Positions 11,150 to 23,592 of a stretch of DNA of 64,000 bases are shown piece after piece (position 1 is the stretch's first letter; every line of letters begins with the position of its first letter). Below the pieces are notes generated by a model. It made no database searches. It was not told where the DNA came from and was given only the letters and a program-made list of their open reading frames with translations. A program made the position numbers and the translations under genes. The DNA comes from Aegilops tauschii subsp. strangulata. Lineage: Eukaryota > Streptophyta > Magnoliopsida > Poales > Poaceae. The DNA lies in the NCBI RefSeq assembly GCF_002575655.3, contig NC_053035.3:498944601-499008600 (forward strand), written 5' to 3'.

Positions 11150-11931
11150 GGCAACGATGGACGAAGAAGAAGCACTTATGAGGAGGAAAGGTAGAGTAAT
11201 TTTCGGTTAGGTAGTTCCCCTTTTTATAACCTAAGTACTAGCACTAGTACTAATACCTGCATAGTGGGAACACGTTCAGGTTTGGTACGTACTAGTAGGT
11301 GTGAGCAGGCTTTCGAATGTGATGGGAACAAGGTAAAGATTAATTGATGGTTTTGGTTTCGAGGCCCGAAACGGCTCCCGATGAGTTTAGCGGAACATAA
11401 ATTTCAAGTACTACACTGCTCAAATGCATAAATATTATGTTACTGTCAAAAATTGGCACAAAATACGAAGGAGACCAATGGAAGTGCTACTAGCAACCCA
11501 TGATATAACTACTCGCATGCGCGCAGTGGAGTAATAATGTATTTCTTCCGCCCTCACGTCCACTCAATTTGCATGCGCTGTATTAATTGACCATCAATGA
11601 AGTGAACAACTTTACACGCGTCAAATTATCACATGGGGTGGATCTTGGTACAAAATTGCGTCCGCCCGTGTACCCGCGTGTGCGTGCGAGGGAATGAGTG
11701 CGTGCGTGGCGTGCGTGCACATCTTCGCTTCGCGCATGTACCGCCAGTATGGCTCAGGGAGGACGAGTACATTCTTCTGGAACCAGCAGCACGTCACTGT
11801 GATCAATCCACGCAAGGAGGTCGCGACAACGCCTCCACATGTGCCACATGGCTTCATGAACTGTAAGAGAGACACTGTGTAGCGTGCCATTGGTATTCTA
11901 ATTTACGTGTTTTGCACATACTCGAAGTACT
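11150..11931. other. No supported gene
   Basis: Probable 5' side of the minus-strand coiled-coil pseudogene. Overlapping ORFs at 11621-11890 lie on both strands of one GC-rich patch and have no recognisable domain. Confidence 0.4.
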
Positions 11932-12093
11932 AGTAAGGTACACGTGCATTGCACGCATCAGATTTTGCAACCAAATTATGAATAAATACCACACTATAGC
12001 ATGTAAGCTCTGAGTCATATATGCCTGATGTATCCCTTCGTTTAATTCTTATAGTTAATCTCATCCAAAATCAATTAGTTTTTATAAAAAAGC

Positions 12094-12376
12094 TAAGAAC
12101 GCGGGAATAGGAAAAACATGGGATTATAGTGGAATGTCGTCTTGAATCCTACAGGATTGTACGAGTGTTTGATTGTGCATAGAAAAAACGCAGAATTCTT
12201 TCAAAGAGGTTTGAGTGGATGTGATGTTTCCTATGAAATCTAGTGCAAATGAATCATATGGAAAAATCCCTATGGTTTACAATCCTACGAATCAAACAAC
12301 CAAGATAGGAAAAATTCCTAATGATTACAATCCTCCAAAATTCCTTTGAGAATCCTTTGAATCAAAGAAGCCCTTA
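12094..12376. mobile_element. Tourist-like MITE inside the left arm
   Basis: The right arm is continuous where the left arm is interrupted, so this ~280-base block is a later insertion. It sits between TAA-type sites and ends TTGAATCAAAGAAGCCCTTAA, as in Tourist/Harbinger MITEs. Inside it, CCTATGGTTTACAATCCTACG and related blocks recur in inverted form. Confidence 0.6.
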
Positions 12377-12686
12377 ATCTTTTTTATGATTCATGGAATT
12401 GCGCGTTGTAAAGCATAAAGTAAAAACAAATAATGGCAATTCAACTAGAAAAAAAGTTTGGGCAGTTATGATACGGAAGATTCTAGAACAAAAGAGAAAC
12501 ACTGTTGTTTTTAGGTTTGTGCATTATGCTTAAGTTCAACCATGGAGTCTGCTAGATTGTACATGTGGCAAAATCCGGTGGGGGGCTAGAAGATGGTGCG
12601 AGGGGCCGAGTGGAGGGAGACTATGAAGGAATGCACAAGTGCGAGATCGATATTTAGAGAGAGGGGGCGAACACGTGCGCTGTTGC

Positions 12687-12891
12687 GCGCAGTGGCGGAG
12701 CCATGAAAAATAAATGAGCTAGGGGGCCAAGCATTGCTAATCCTTTACGAGGAGGGTCAATTCATGAACTTAAACCATTTTTAGCAGCAATTGTCTAATG
12801 ATCACATTCATATTAGCCTCGATATATAGTGATGTTAGGGGGGAGGGGGGCAGGGCCCTTACTGCCCCCTGTCTTCGCCATTGTGCACGCG
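12687..12891. mobile_element. Small hAT-like MITE
   Basis: Starts GCAGTGGCGGAGCC and ends CTTCGCCATTGTGC, an imperfect inverted repeat. CAGTGGCGGAGC termini are common in plant hAT-type MITEs. The target duplication is not clear. Confidence 0.45.
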
Positions 12892-14684
12892 TCTGAGAGA
12901 TGAAGCGGAAGGCATGGATGATGAGAGGGGGACGTTGGATATATAATTAATGTGGGTGTATTAGCTATATATGTTAATCCTATATAGAGAGGTATAGATT
13001 GATCGATGTGGACGTGGGAAAGAGGGTGAGACCTCACTGGATATATCGATTGATCGGTTTGTGTGGAAAACTATGAAAGACCTAGCTATATACACACATA
13101 CATAGAGGAACATCGATCGTTGTGCATGCATGCGTGAGAGATAAAGAATGCGCGATATGATGGAGAGGGGGATGTGTGTGGGTATGTGCCTTCATGGGAG
13201 ACTGACCTGAAGAAAAAGATTGTATGCGTGCGATGGATACTGCCGACTGGTAGTGTGTGTGCATGCATGCACGAGAGAAAGTTAGTGGTACAATTATAAA
13301 GAGAAGACTACTGTGTGGGTGTAAAAGAATAGGTGAGGTCATAATCAATGTAAAGTTGAATTTTCAAATATTTGAATAAGAGATCCTGATCTTTGAAACC
13401 CATGCATGCATGAATATAACGGAGATCTGCGCAGTGTGGTTTGGAGACGAGCATGTTGTAATGTATACACATTGAACAAGGTCAGACTGATTTGAATTTG
13501 AGATAACGATGGCAGACATCATTTGGCCACCCGTGCATGGACACACTATTCTAATTGGAGATGATGGGCGGCTTTCGCATCACATATCTATATCGATACC
13601 CTTATATATATTATATTATATATTTTTTATATTATGTGCGGGTAACTTTAACTTTGAAAGATGGTCGTTGGATGAGGCGAATCCGATGGTCCAAAGATGG
13701 CAAATTTGAGCACTACTGGCCGTTGGATATCATCTAGATTCCACCAGATTTCGCCACATGTATAATCTAGAAGACTCCATGGTTGAACTTAAGCATAATG
13801 CACAAACATCAAAACACAAGCACTTCTTATTTGTTCTAGAATCTTCCGTATCAGAATTGCCCAAATGTTTTTCTACATGATTTGCCATTATTTGTTTTTA
13901 CTTTAATTCTTACGACCCACAATTCCATGAATCTTAAAATAGATTAGCTTTCTTATAAAAACTAGATGATTTTGAATGAAATGAACTATAAGAATTAAAC
14001 GAACATCTACATCATGCATATATGACTCAAAGCTTGCATGCTATAATGTGGTATTTATTCATAATTTGGTTGCCAAATCTCATGCGTGCAATGCACGTGT
14101 ACCTTACTCTAGTCTAAATGGTATTTGTGTGTGTGTTGTGCGTGTTGAGGTGCGAATTGTCTTTTTTTTGGGTACACGTTAAGCTTGTTCTTCCGAAATT
14201 TCAAGCCGCGCCTTGTTATGCCGAAAATTCAAGCTAGCGTCTCTGTCTATCGTGCTGCGAAACTCCCGCCTCTTCAACCCGCGCCTTGTTAGCCCAAAAT
14301 ATTTAAGATATATTTTTGTCTCGTTGTGCTCCGACAACTCCCTCCATCTCAACCCGCTCCTTGCTATTCTGAAATTACAACGCGGGCGAAAACTCCCACC
14401 TCCTGTGAAATCCCGACACGCGAAATGCCCGTGGTACCCCTGAACCGAAAGAACCGCCTCAAATCGGTGGGGGTACTTTTGTAACTTACCCCACATTTCG
14501 GACAAGCGCGTCTCTAAGCCATGGTTCCCCACTGCCATCCCATCCGCCCACCCATTCGTACACCGAGGCCGCGAAAACCCGCGACGAAACCCCAAACCCT
14601 GCTCCGTCCGCCACCCAGCCGGAGCCTCTTCCCCGACGACGTCGTCCACAGCAACACCTCGACGTCCCTCATCCACCGTACCTG

Positions 14685-17600
14685 ATGAGGATCCGTCGTC
14701 GATCTCATCGTCCCGCCGGCTCAGCCACCCCGTCCTCCACCTCCAAGGAGCTACCCCGACGTTCCCCTCGTCTTTCGCGCCACCTCCATTCCCACACCGC
14801 CATATTCACCTGCACCATCGGAAGAGCATCATCATCACCGTTTCCTCGGATGAAGCTGCGGCCTAATCGGCGCCACCAAAGAGGTTGTACACTAATCGCC
14901 ACATTTTCTTCTTGATTCGATCTCACGGTGCTGCCGGCGCTCGGTCCCGAGCCGACCCGGCGCGGCTCCATCCACGGCGGCGTCGCCGGCCACTTCCTCC
15001 ATGGCATCGCTCCCTCGGCGGCGACGTCCACATCAGTAGGAGTTGCTGCTGCTTTAGCTCACGCTCGCGCTGCTGCTCTACTCTTGCTCTTGGTCCCCTG
15101 CCTGGTCAGCTCTTGCTATTGCTCTTGCTCGCCCTGCTGCTCTCGCTCTTGCTCTTGCTTGCGATGCTGCTCCGATTTAGCTACACTTCAGTCGACTGAA
15201 TCGACTTTTGGGTCAGTCGATTTTCAGGGCGTGGGGGGCTCGCTGGGGTGAAGGAAGAACCAGCCGCAGCGGGGAGGGGGCTCGCCGGATAGGTACCCCA
15301 CTATCTATCTTAGGGTTCAGGATGGGGGCGGTGGTCGCCGGCGGTGGCGGGGCGTTGGCGGGGCGGTGGCGTGGGGATCGCCGGAGAAAAAGCTCGGCAC
15401 GGGGGGCCTAGAGGGATGGCCGGGGCGGCGGCGGACCGGCGGTGGGGAGTGTTTTCGGGGCGGGCGGGGCGGCGCACCACCGGCCGCGGGAGGCGGGGGG
15501 CTGCTGTTTGGCCGGTGGTGGCTGGCGGCTCAGGGGGTGGAGGTTGAAGATGAACCGCAGGCCCTTGATTTCGTATCCAACGGCTGCAAAATCGAGTGAC
15601 CAGAGATGAAAAAGTCAGTCGACCGACGTGTAGCCTCGCCTTGCTAGTGCGTTCAGTTTCGACAGCAAAATTCAGTTTCGACAGTTAAGTTCAGTTTTGA
15701 CAGTTAAGTTCAGTTTCGATAGTTAAATTCAGTTTCGACAGTTAAGTTCAGAGATGAGCGGCTGATGTATTTTACATCTAGCACTTTGTGATTATGTATT
15801 TTACGTCATGTATTGGAGATGCTATTAGAATTCCACTCAGGTTAACGTTGTTCGTTGTCTCTCTTGTCCTGCTTCAGCCTCGGCGTCGTCCAACTCACCG
15901 GAGCTGCTCCAACGACGAAACCCTCCATCACAGCGGAGCAGTACCTCGGGCTCCATCTCCAGACGCCTAAGATCTTCTTCCCCTCCTCCGACAGCCAAGT
16001 CAGCCGGAGCATCCTCACCGGCCAACCCAATCACGCTAAGATCGACATGGCTTTGCCAAAGAGGTTGTACACTTGTTGCATCTCTTTTTTACTCTACATG
16101 TTATATATATTGTCCACTGAGCACTCGTAGTAACGGGAAATACGATTATTTTATCCTACTATATGACAAGCAGTGATGTACCAGGCAACTTAGCCATCCG
16201 TGATGGACTCTCTTGAACGCCATCATTATTTATCTCTGCGCGTTTGAGCTGTGCATTTGTCGATGGGCCTAGGAGTTGAGCTAGTATGGCAGTGGCCTGG
16301 GTCCAAAGTAATAGAAGTAGCACAAAAACATTTTTTTAGTGTAGGATTTTCCTTGCTCAAGCCTGCCTACTAGAATCACCAGTGCTTGAAAGGAAAAGTG
16401 AATGAAAAACATCGGAATTGGAAAGTTTCCTATGGTACTACTTTTCATGAATTTGGTGCAAAGGAATGGAGCAAAGGAAAACTGTAGGATTTGTTCCTTT
16501 AGTGTCTCCTTGAAATAAAAACCGTAGGAATTCTAATTTCCACTTCTCCTCCTTTTCATATTCCTATTCATCAAGCACAAGACTAGGAGATAGTAGCATA
16601 ATAGCATTATAACCATACATTTTCTTGTGGTTTGACTTAATCTCACCATGCTTTTTTGCATCCTATGATCTTCCAATTGTTGTGAATCAAACACCCAGAT
16701 TGGCAGAAATCTTGTGTTTTTAAATTCTCTGTTTTGCACGTGCATTCCTATCCTATTCCTGTCTATTTCCTATCCCTGCATTGTTAGAATCCTCAAATTC
16801 AAACAAGCCCTTACTCAATTACTTCTGTTACAGATATGTGTCAAAGAAAACCTTGTGTGGTTTGTCCTGCTCCTGCGGCGCTGTGTTCCACCCCAGCTCA
16901 GCTGCTCCAACGACGGAAGGGTTCACCACAGCAGGGATCCGCTCTCCAGACTGTCTTTCGCCGCCTCAGATCTTCTTCCCCGCCGCCGGCAGCCACGGCA
17001 ACAGCATTACCATCATCAACTGAGAAGATGACCTTGAGGACTACACGGGTCCGCAAGAGAGGTCGCACTCTTCCGTGTCTGCTTACGTTATGCGTCGCTT
17101 AATATGATGACATGCTACATTATCGTCGTGTTCACCTATTAGACTCCGAGTTAGGTCCAAACTAATGCTGAAATTTGAGTTTTTAAATGGTTGTGGGGTA
17201 CATATTGGGGCAGCAATCAGTACTATCTGGTTAATCTCCGGTGTCTACTATGAGTTTCATGTTGGGTGCAAACAAACATTAAAGGAGCCATTATCTGTAT
17301 TTTTTAACTAAAGCTATTATCTGCCTGCTATCATTGGTTTTGGGTCTATCCACAGTTTGCTACCATCACTCTAGATTTGTGCATGCACTCCTTACATAAT
17401 CTCACTATGTTTTATTCCTATGCATGCCAGTTATTGTACACAATGGAACTGATCATGTAGAGCAAAAGAGACGAGCCTTGCGTGGCAATAAAATTTCATG
17501 CAGACGTCGTTCCATGGTGGGCACAAAGGCATCCCCCCCTCGACCCATTTCAGATCGTAATCAAGAGGAAGATAACTGTTCTGAGGGGGATTCAGAAGGA

Positions 17601-20546
17601 GAAGACCACTCCTATTTACCCCATGAGGTCTTCGCTCTAACTTGGCATGCTGATGTTGGTAATATCATGCATATGGTGCCTTGCATTGCTTACTGTATAC
17701 ATTAAAGATGTCATCTGCTTAGTTTAGACATGCTTTGTGTCAATGCCATCTGTTTAGTTTCTTTATCGTATATGTGAATCATGCAATGCCATCTTGTCTA
17801 TCCAGGCATCATATATGTGAATTTTGCAATGCCACCCTGGTTAGCCAGTCATCTTATATGTGAATTATATCATGCCATCAGTTTTTTATTACGTGTTAAA
17901 TTTGTCAAAAATTTTAGTACATTCAATTACTCTTCTTGTGCATCAGCCATTCGGCACGGTCATGGAAAAATCTGGAGTGGAAACAAGGTCTTCAGAGCAG
18001 ACAATGCTATCTGACGAAGCACATGTCTTGCTGATTACCGATAGCTCCTCAGAGGAGGATTCAGACACAGATGACCAGTCATATTCCCCCCCCCCCGTGG
18101 TGCATGCCCTAACTTGCCAGGGTTATGTTGCTCATATCGTGCGTATGGTATCTTGCATTGCTATGTCATTTGCTTAGTTTAGACATGCTTTGTGTGAATG
18201 CCACCTGTTTAGTGTCTAATTACCATATATGTGAATTATGCAATGCCATCTTGTTGCAAGACATTATATATGTGAATTATGCAATGTTATCTTGTTGCAA
18301 GGCATTATGTATGTGAATTATGCAATGCCATGCTGTTTAGGCAAGCGTCATTTATGTGAATTATATCATGCCGTCCTTTTTTTTGTATTTCTCATTGCTT
18401 TTGTCGACAATGTTTGTATATTCAACTGCTCTTCCTATGCATCAGCCATTTGAATTGGTGATGGAGAAATCTGGAGTGAAAACAAGGTCTTCAGAGCAGA
18501 CAATGCTACCTGCTGAAGCAGATATCTTGCTGGTTACAGATAGCTCTTCAGAGGAGGATTCAGAGGCAGATGACCAGTCCTATTATCCCCCTGAGGTGTA
18601 TGCTCAAACTTGGCAGGGGTATATTACTCATATAATGCATATGTTGTATTGCAATGCTTAGTTTTTACATCATATACACAATATTGAATGCCATCTCCTT
18701 AGTTGACACATCATATATGCGATTGCCCTCTGCTCACTTCCTTAGTATATAAATCATATATTTGAATTATGTCATGCCATGATGTTTACATAGACAGCTT
18801 GTTTCTAAATTATGGCATGCCAACCCATTTTCTAAAGACATAATATAGCTATATCATCTCATCCTGTTTACATAGTCATCATATTTTAAATTATGTCATT
18901 CTATCCGTGAATTATATCATGCCATCATGTTTCCATCGACGACATGTTTGTGATTTATGGCATGCCAACCACTTTAATAGACACATCGTATAGTTATATC
19001 ATGTCATCCTGTTTACATAGTCATCATATTTTGAAGTATGTCATTCTATCCGGTTTATGTAGCCATCATACATGTGAAATTGTGTCATGCTATCCTGTTT
19101 AATTAGCCATCATATATGTGAAATTATGTCCTGCTATTCTGTTTGCTTAGACAACATAAATGTGAATTATTTCATGCCCTGTTTTCTTCCCTACTATCCA
19201 TTGCACCTGTCTATCTTACAATGTCTGTACATTCAATTACTTTTCTTGTTTATCAGCCATTTCAATTTGAGGGAGTGATGGCAGTATCTGTGGGAGTACA
19301 AACACGGTCTTCAGAAAAGATCGTGCTACCTGTCGATGCAGATAGAACCACGGTTGTACTTGCCCAAGAACCAGCCCCACCACACATGACCCACACTCAT
19401 GCAAATTGTACCCCTACCCAGTTGGACAGAGAACCAGCTACACCCCTTCTAACCCCAACCCCAGCAGATAGACACCCAGTTCCCGTTGACACAGCACCGT
19501 CTCCACCACAGAGCACCCAAACACGAGCAGTTAGTAAGGAAACTGCAGTGCCCAAATCACGAGGACAACCACTCCGAACCCGAAGTCAACGCTTAAAGCA
19601 GAAGAAGAATTGTTCTCAGGTCAGGTTCCGTAGCTATGGTTCATACTACTTTGCTCTTGCATCACTGTATTTACTGATACCAACTAATTTCAAATTTGAA
19701 GGATGCAATTGAAACTCCAATGGCGCAACAGGTATGTTTTAAACCTGTTTCTTCAACGTGTTTGGCTGTTTGCTGTTGTAACTTGCTCCATGTTGATTTC
19801 AGTTTCAATTGAATAAACAGCTATGTTCTCATGCGATGCACATTACAAGTGTTGTTATTGCTGTGTAGTTTCCCACACTTATATTCTGTCTATGCTGCTT
19901 TGTCTTAAATAGATATGATTCGAACTGTATCTATCTTGATTTGGCAACATAAACTAGAATGATATAGACCATATAGTGACCATACTACATGGATATATGT
20001 TTGTTTCATGCTGTTATCTTGTCCACCTTACTACTGAACTGATTTACCAAAATGAGTTTCATATACTACATTGTAAACCTAAGATGTGTTTGTTTGTTTC
20101 TCTTTTAGAACGCAGATAAAATATTGGAGAAGAGTACCCTGTTATGCAATGGTAAAGGAAGTAATGCAGATAAGGTTCAAGATAGTGAGACATCCCTGTT
20201 GGTCTCCAAGAAAGCTAATAAAAACTATATTGAAGACACTGAGACAACCCCAAAGTCCTGTCTTGATGTAGTGTTCGAGTTACTGGCTACCACTGCTGGC
20301 ACCAGCTCTTCGAACTCGTTGCCTGAATCAGTTCGGCTTCTTGAGTCTCAACTTCAAGTTGAAAGACATCGATCAGATGTTATGCGACAGGAAGCCGAAG
20401 GACTGAGGAAGTCCCTACAGAATTCAGATGCATACTTTCTGGTGCAACAGCAAGCGCTGGACGACTTAAGCGCCAAACAAGAGAAAGTTAATAAGCTTGC
20501 TAAGCATCTTGCCAGCATTATGGGTACCCAGGATATTGTTTCTTGA
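14685..20546 (+). CDS. Multi-exon gene with repeated exons; C-terminal coiled coil
   Basis: Predicted exons: type A at about 16.89-17061 (earlier type-A copies end at 14883 and 16063), B1 17431-17654, B2 17947-18126, B3 about 18446-18622, B4 19257-19619, C 19702-19731, D 20109-20546. A3 joins B1 in phase 1; the later joins are phase 0. The B exons encode repeated acidic motifs (TRSSEQTMLPAEADILL, then TDSSSEEDSEADDQSY). B4 adds a Pro/Thr-rich linker and a basic patch. D encodes a coiled coil (LPESVRLLESQLQVERHRSD through LNKLIK-like KVNKLAKHLA) ending at a TGA. The B3 donor site is degenerate: AT stands where its paralogues have GT. The true start is uncertain because the A copies are ambiguous. 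I do not recognise a named family. Similar coiled-coil genes travel in Triticeae CACTA elements, and a CACTA 3' end lies 1.5 kb downstream, so it may be element-borne. Confidence 0.6.
15652..15750. repeat. ~20-bp minisatellite (five copies)
   Basis: Five tandem copies of TTCAGTTTCGACAGTTAAG with single-base changes, lying between type-A exon copies 1 and 2 of the neighbouring gene. Confidence 0.85.
16320..16811. mobile_element. Tourist-like MITE in an intron
   Basis: AT-rich block with TGTAGGATTTTCC near the left and ending AATTCAAACAAGCCCTTA, the terminus type of Tourist/Harbinger MITEs. It separates type-A exon copies 2 and 3. The left limit is approximate. Confidence 0.45.
17700..19200. 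repeat. Degenerate intronic repeat (~40-45 bp units)
   Basis: The introns around exons B1-B4 are built from many diverged copies of a unit with TCATATATGTGAATTATG followed by CAATGCCATCTTGTTT. Because the same repeat occupies each intron, unequal exchange between introns could have multiplied the B exons. Confidence 0.75.
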
Positions 20547-20759
20547 GCTCTTCTGAAGTGGTTTCAGTTCTGGACTTGTTTTGCTGCGACGTTTATATGC
20601 TGTTGTGTTCCCTACATTTGCACTGGTGGCGAACTTTGATGCCCAGTGGATGTAATATGTGTAATAGCCGTGATAGCCTTGTGTAAGTTGCTTGCTTATT
20701 TATTTCCTTGTTGTCTTGTTTATTTGTTTGCTTGTAGTCAGTGCAGTTCTTTTTCTGCG

Positions 20760-22109
20760 GTTTGCTAGTGGCTGCAATAACCTATTTTTTAAACCTAGGC
20801 CACAATAACCATGGGCTAATATTTACTATAGTGACACTGGGCTTCCTACGGGCCGTAGAAACAGTGGGCCTTCTACGGGCTGTAGAAACAGTGGGCCTTC
20901 TACGGGACGTAGAAACAGTGGGCCTTCTACGGGACGTAGAAACAATGGGCCTTCTATGGGCCGTATCATCAATGGGCCTTATACGGGCCGTATGATCGAT
21001 TGGCCAAACATGGGCCAAACAGACCGCATTCTGGCCGCAAACGGGCTAGAGTTGGAATTGTCCGTTCATGGGCCGACCATAACGGGCCATCGTTAATAGG
21101 CCGTATTTGATGACGCTATGAAAACGGCCCAACGTATTAACGGACCACAAACGGGCTGAATTTGGCCCACAAGCAGAAAATGATAGTAACGGGCCATAAG
21201 TAAACGAATGCTGGAAAATAGCCCAAGAATAAATGGGATCTGAGAAGGCCGAAAGATAACATGGGCTGGAAACGGCCCAACGGAATAACGGCCGTTAATG
21301 GGTATAAAGTGATACACTGTTCTTTACGGGCCAGTTTCACCACGGGCCGTTAATGGGTGTAAAGTGATACACTGTTCATTACGGGCCAGTTTCACCACGG
21401 GCCGTTAATAGGCCAAGAGTTACATAGGGCCTCATATGGGCCGAAAGACGTCATGGGCCATACATGGGCCAGAAGTGAAAACGGGATGGAATCATATTGG
21501 ATGGCCCAGATGACGCTACTGGGCCTAATTCGAATAGTGCGTAACGGGCCTTGGGTTAGCGGGCTGTAAATGGGCTATATGCGAACAGGCCGTTAACAGG
21601 CTTTCCATGGGCCGGCCCGCCACCTTTTGACCAAGTCAAACGGGCCGGCCTTTTCACAGGAATGGGCCTCTGTTGGGCCGTGCCACGTGTCGACGTATCA
21701 TAGGCGCCTTCTGTCCAATGAGTGGATGACATCTGTCCTAGCGATGAGCCGACACGTGTTTCCTCCAGCCAATGATGATTTTACACGTGGAAAATCCCCA
21801 TTGGTCGGGGCTGTTAACGGGTTATCGGATCCAAAACCCGACCCGATAGCTTAACGGCGTTCCGTTACGGTGGATGCCACGTGTCGGTCACCTTTGACGA
21901 AAGCACTTCTGTGACGCGCGATTTATCGTCATGGAAGTGGACACTTCCGTGATGATAATTTTGGTAATGTCATGGAACACTTCTACGACAGCACAGGTAT
22001 GACTATCTTGATTCTGTCATAAATTTGTCATGGATGTACATGCATGACAAAAAACGCGACCTACTGTGACAAACACGTATCATCACGGAAGTGTATTTTT
22101 TTTGTAGTG
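20760..22109 (+). mobile_element. CACTA element 3' subterminal region and terminus
   Basis: Between 20837 and 20990 a ~30-base unit (GGGCCTTCTACGGGACGTAG plus AAACAGT) is tandemly repeated, followed by a dense field of GGGCC and GGCCCA motifs in both orientations to about 21670. The sequence then runs through TGTCATGGA-type motifs to a terminus ending TTTTTGTAGTG at 22109. Its complement begins CACTACAAAAAAAATACACT, a typical Triticeae CACTA end. I cannot find the partner 5' terminus in the window with confidence. Confidence 0.85.
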
Positions 22110-22139
22110 CTTGTAAGCGAGCCAGGCAAACAATCTACA

Positions 22140-22734
22140 TCAAAGGGGGGCACGGCAATCCCATACGACCGTCCTATTAGATCTTTCTCCCGTCCAACAT
22201 ACCTTCTATTCTAAGCTGATTACACAGAGAATTTTCCTGGTGGCTCCCAGGCCCATCTAGCTTCACCTTCCACCTCCGGTAGTAAGGTAATTAATGACCA
22301 AAACACATTCCCAAAGGGCAAGGCACTGTACCAGTTCGTCATAGTTCATGTCAGGCCCAACATCCTGAGACCACACATTGTTGGTAAGGCCTTCCAGAAC
22401 CGTCCGTGACGCTTGCACACGCGGTCTGACCCGATCATAAATTGCTGACGCGATGTCTTGCGCTAGCATGCCATCGATCCATTGATCATCCCAGAAGAAG
22501 GAGGATCCACCATTCCCCACGTGAACAAACACTACAGATCTATAAATATGTCAAATTCCTTCCAAGGCCTCGCCCCATAAACACGCTACAACCAGAGTCA
22601 GCTCACCTGCAACGCCATGTTCAACCATCTCAAGTTCGGTAGCCCAATCCCGCCAGACCCCTTGTGCATGCAGACTACCTCCCAAGTGATAGCGCAGCTC
22701 CAGCCATTGGCCTAAGCAATTCCTACCCACTACC
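22140..22734 (-). mobile_element. LINE ORF2 C-terminal fragment
   Basis: On the minus strand, translation gives the region after reverse transcriptase of L1-type plant LINEs: WEVVCMHKGSGGIGLPNLRW, then after a frame change VGNGGSSFFWDDQWIDGMLA. This is the approach to the zf-RVT region. Frames shift at least once and both ends are missing. Confidence 0.8.
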
Positions 22735-23592
22735 CAGAGAGAGAATTCCTTATTTGGCCCTTTAAGTCTGCTTACCTTTTTTGGCGCTAGTAAAAAATCT
22801 TACCTTTTTGACATTCAAACTTCATTTTGTTCCTTCGATGACATTTCTGTCAGTTTTGGCCACTAATACCGTCAAGGGCAACCTGAAAAGTCTTTTTACC
22901 CCTGCTTGAGCTCACTAGGGAAAACACCGAAAACGCTATTACCAAACTTCCTCCCGTTTCCCAACCCCGAGTCGATGTTGCTGCTGCAGATGTGGCGGCC
23001 TGGCGGGGAGAAACTAGACGAATCCTCAGCCTCGGTGTTGGTTTTAGATCGCTGGAATGCATACGTGTAAAGCTAGGCTAAAACAAGCACATATGCAGCT
23101 TCATTGATTCTTGTATGCGCTTGATTGATTTCTTAGCAGTAGCACAAGCACTTACACATGCATGTGAATGCTTGGACTAGCTTCAACTGGATCGATTGTC
23201 TCGGGCTCGGCCTGCCTCAGAGCATGTCTAATAGAACCCTCGAACCCTTAAAGCAGTTTTAAGGGTTGAGAAGTGCCAGCTTTTGGCACTTTTAAGGGTT
23301 GAAAAACAGGGGCAAAGACTAGAACCCTCAAACCCAACCCTTAAACTGCTTTAAGGGTTGGGTTTGAGGGTTCTAGTCTTTGCCTCAACCCCAACCTTTA
23401 AATCTATCATTTGACATCTCACAATTTATGACTACAAGAACACAATCAACCTCTAAACATACTACCAAACGACAATCATTAATGCATGGTTTAATAGTTT
23501 ACATCACAAAATCATCATCTTCCCCCTCTCATCGGCACCATCACCAAAAAGTTGCACCTCGGCGCCATCTCCTAGACCACATACGGGCTCCA

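Larger units (their letters stand above)
11932..14108. mobile_element. DNA element with ~370-bp inverted arms (Mutator-like)
   Basis: The left arm, 11932-12580, reads AGTAAGGTACACGTGCATTG at its outer end. The right arm, 13741-14108, is its reverse complement, ending AATGCACGTGTACCTTACT. The arms match over about 370 bases once a ~280-base insertion in the left arm is removed. Long arms with an outer CACGTGCATTGCACG motif fit Mutator-like (MULE) elements, but I cannot see a clean 9-bp target duplication. The 1.2 kb centre has no transposase and contains a hAT-like insertion. Confidence 0.75.

Noticed and set aside
14179..14676. 165-codon minus-strand ORF opposite the repeated-exon gene
   Set aside because: It is the antisense of a GC-rich 5' region. 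No domain is recognised, and the plus-strand model explains the region better.
17700..19200. Possible CRISPR-like regularly spaced repeat
   Set aside because: This is a plant nuclear region. The units are degenerate tandem intronic repeats without unique spacers.
20741..21018. Repetitive ORFs (LLRAVETVG repeats) at 20.7-21.0 kb
   Set aside because: They are translations of the 30-bp CACTA subterminal repeat on both strands, not a protein gene.
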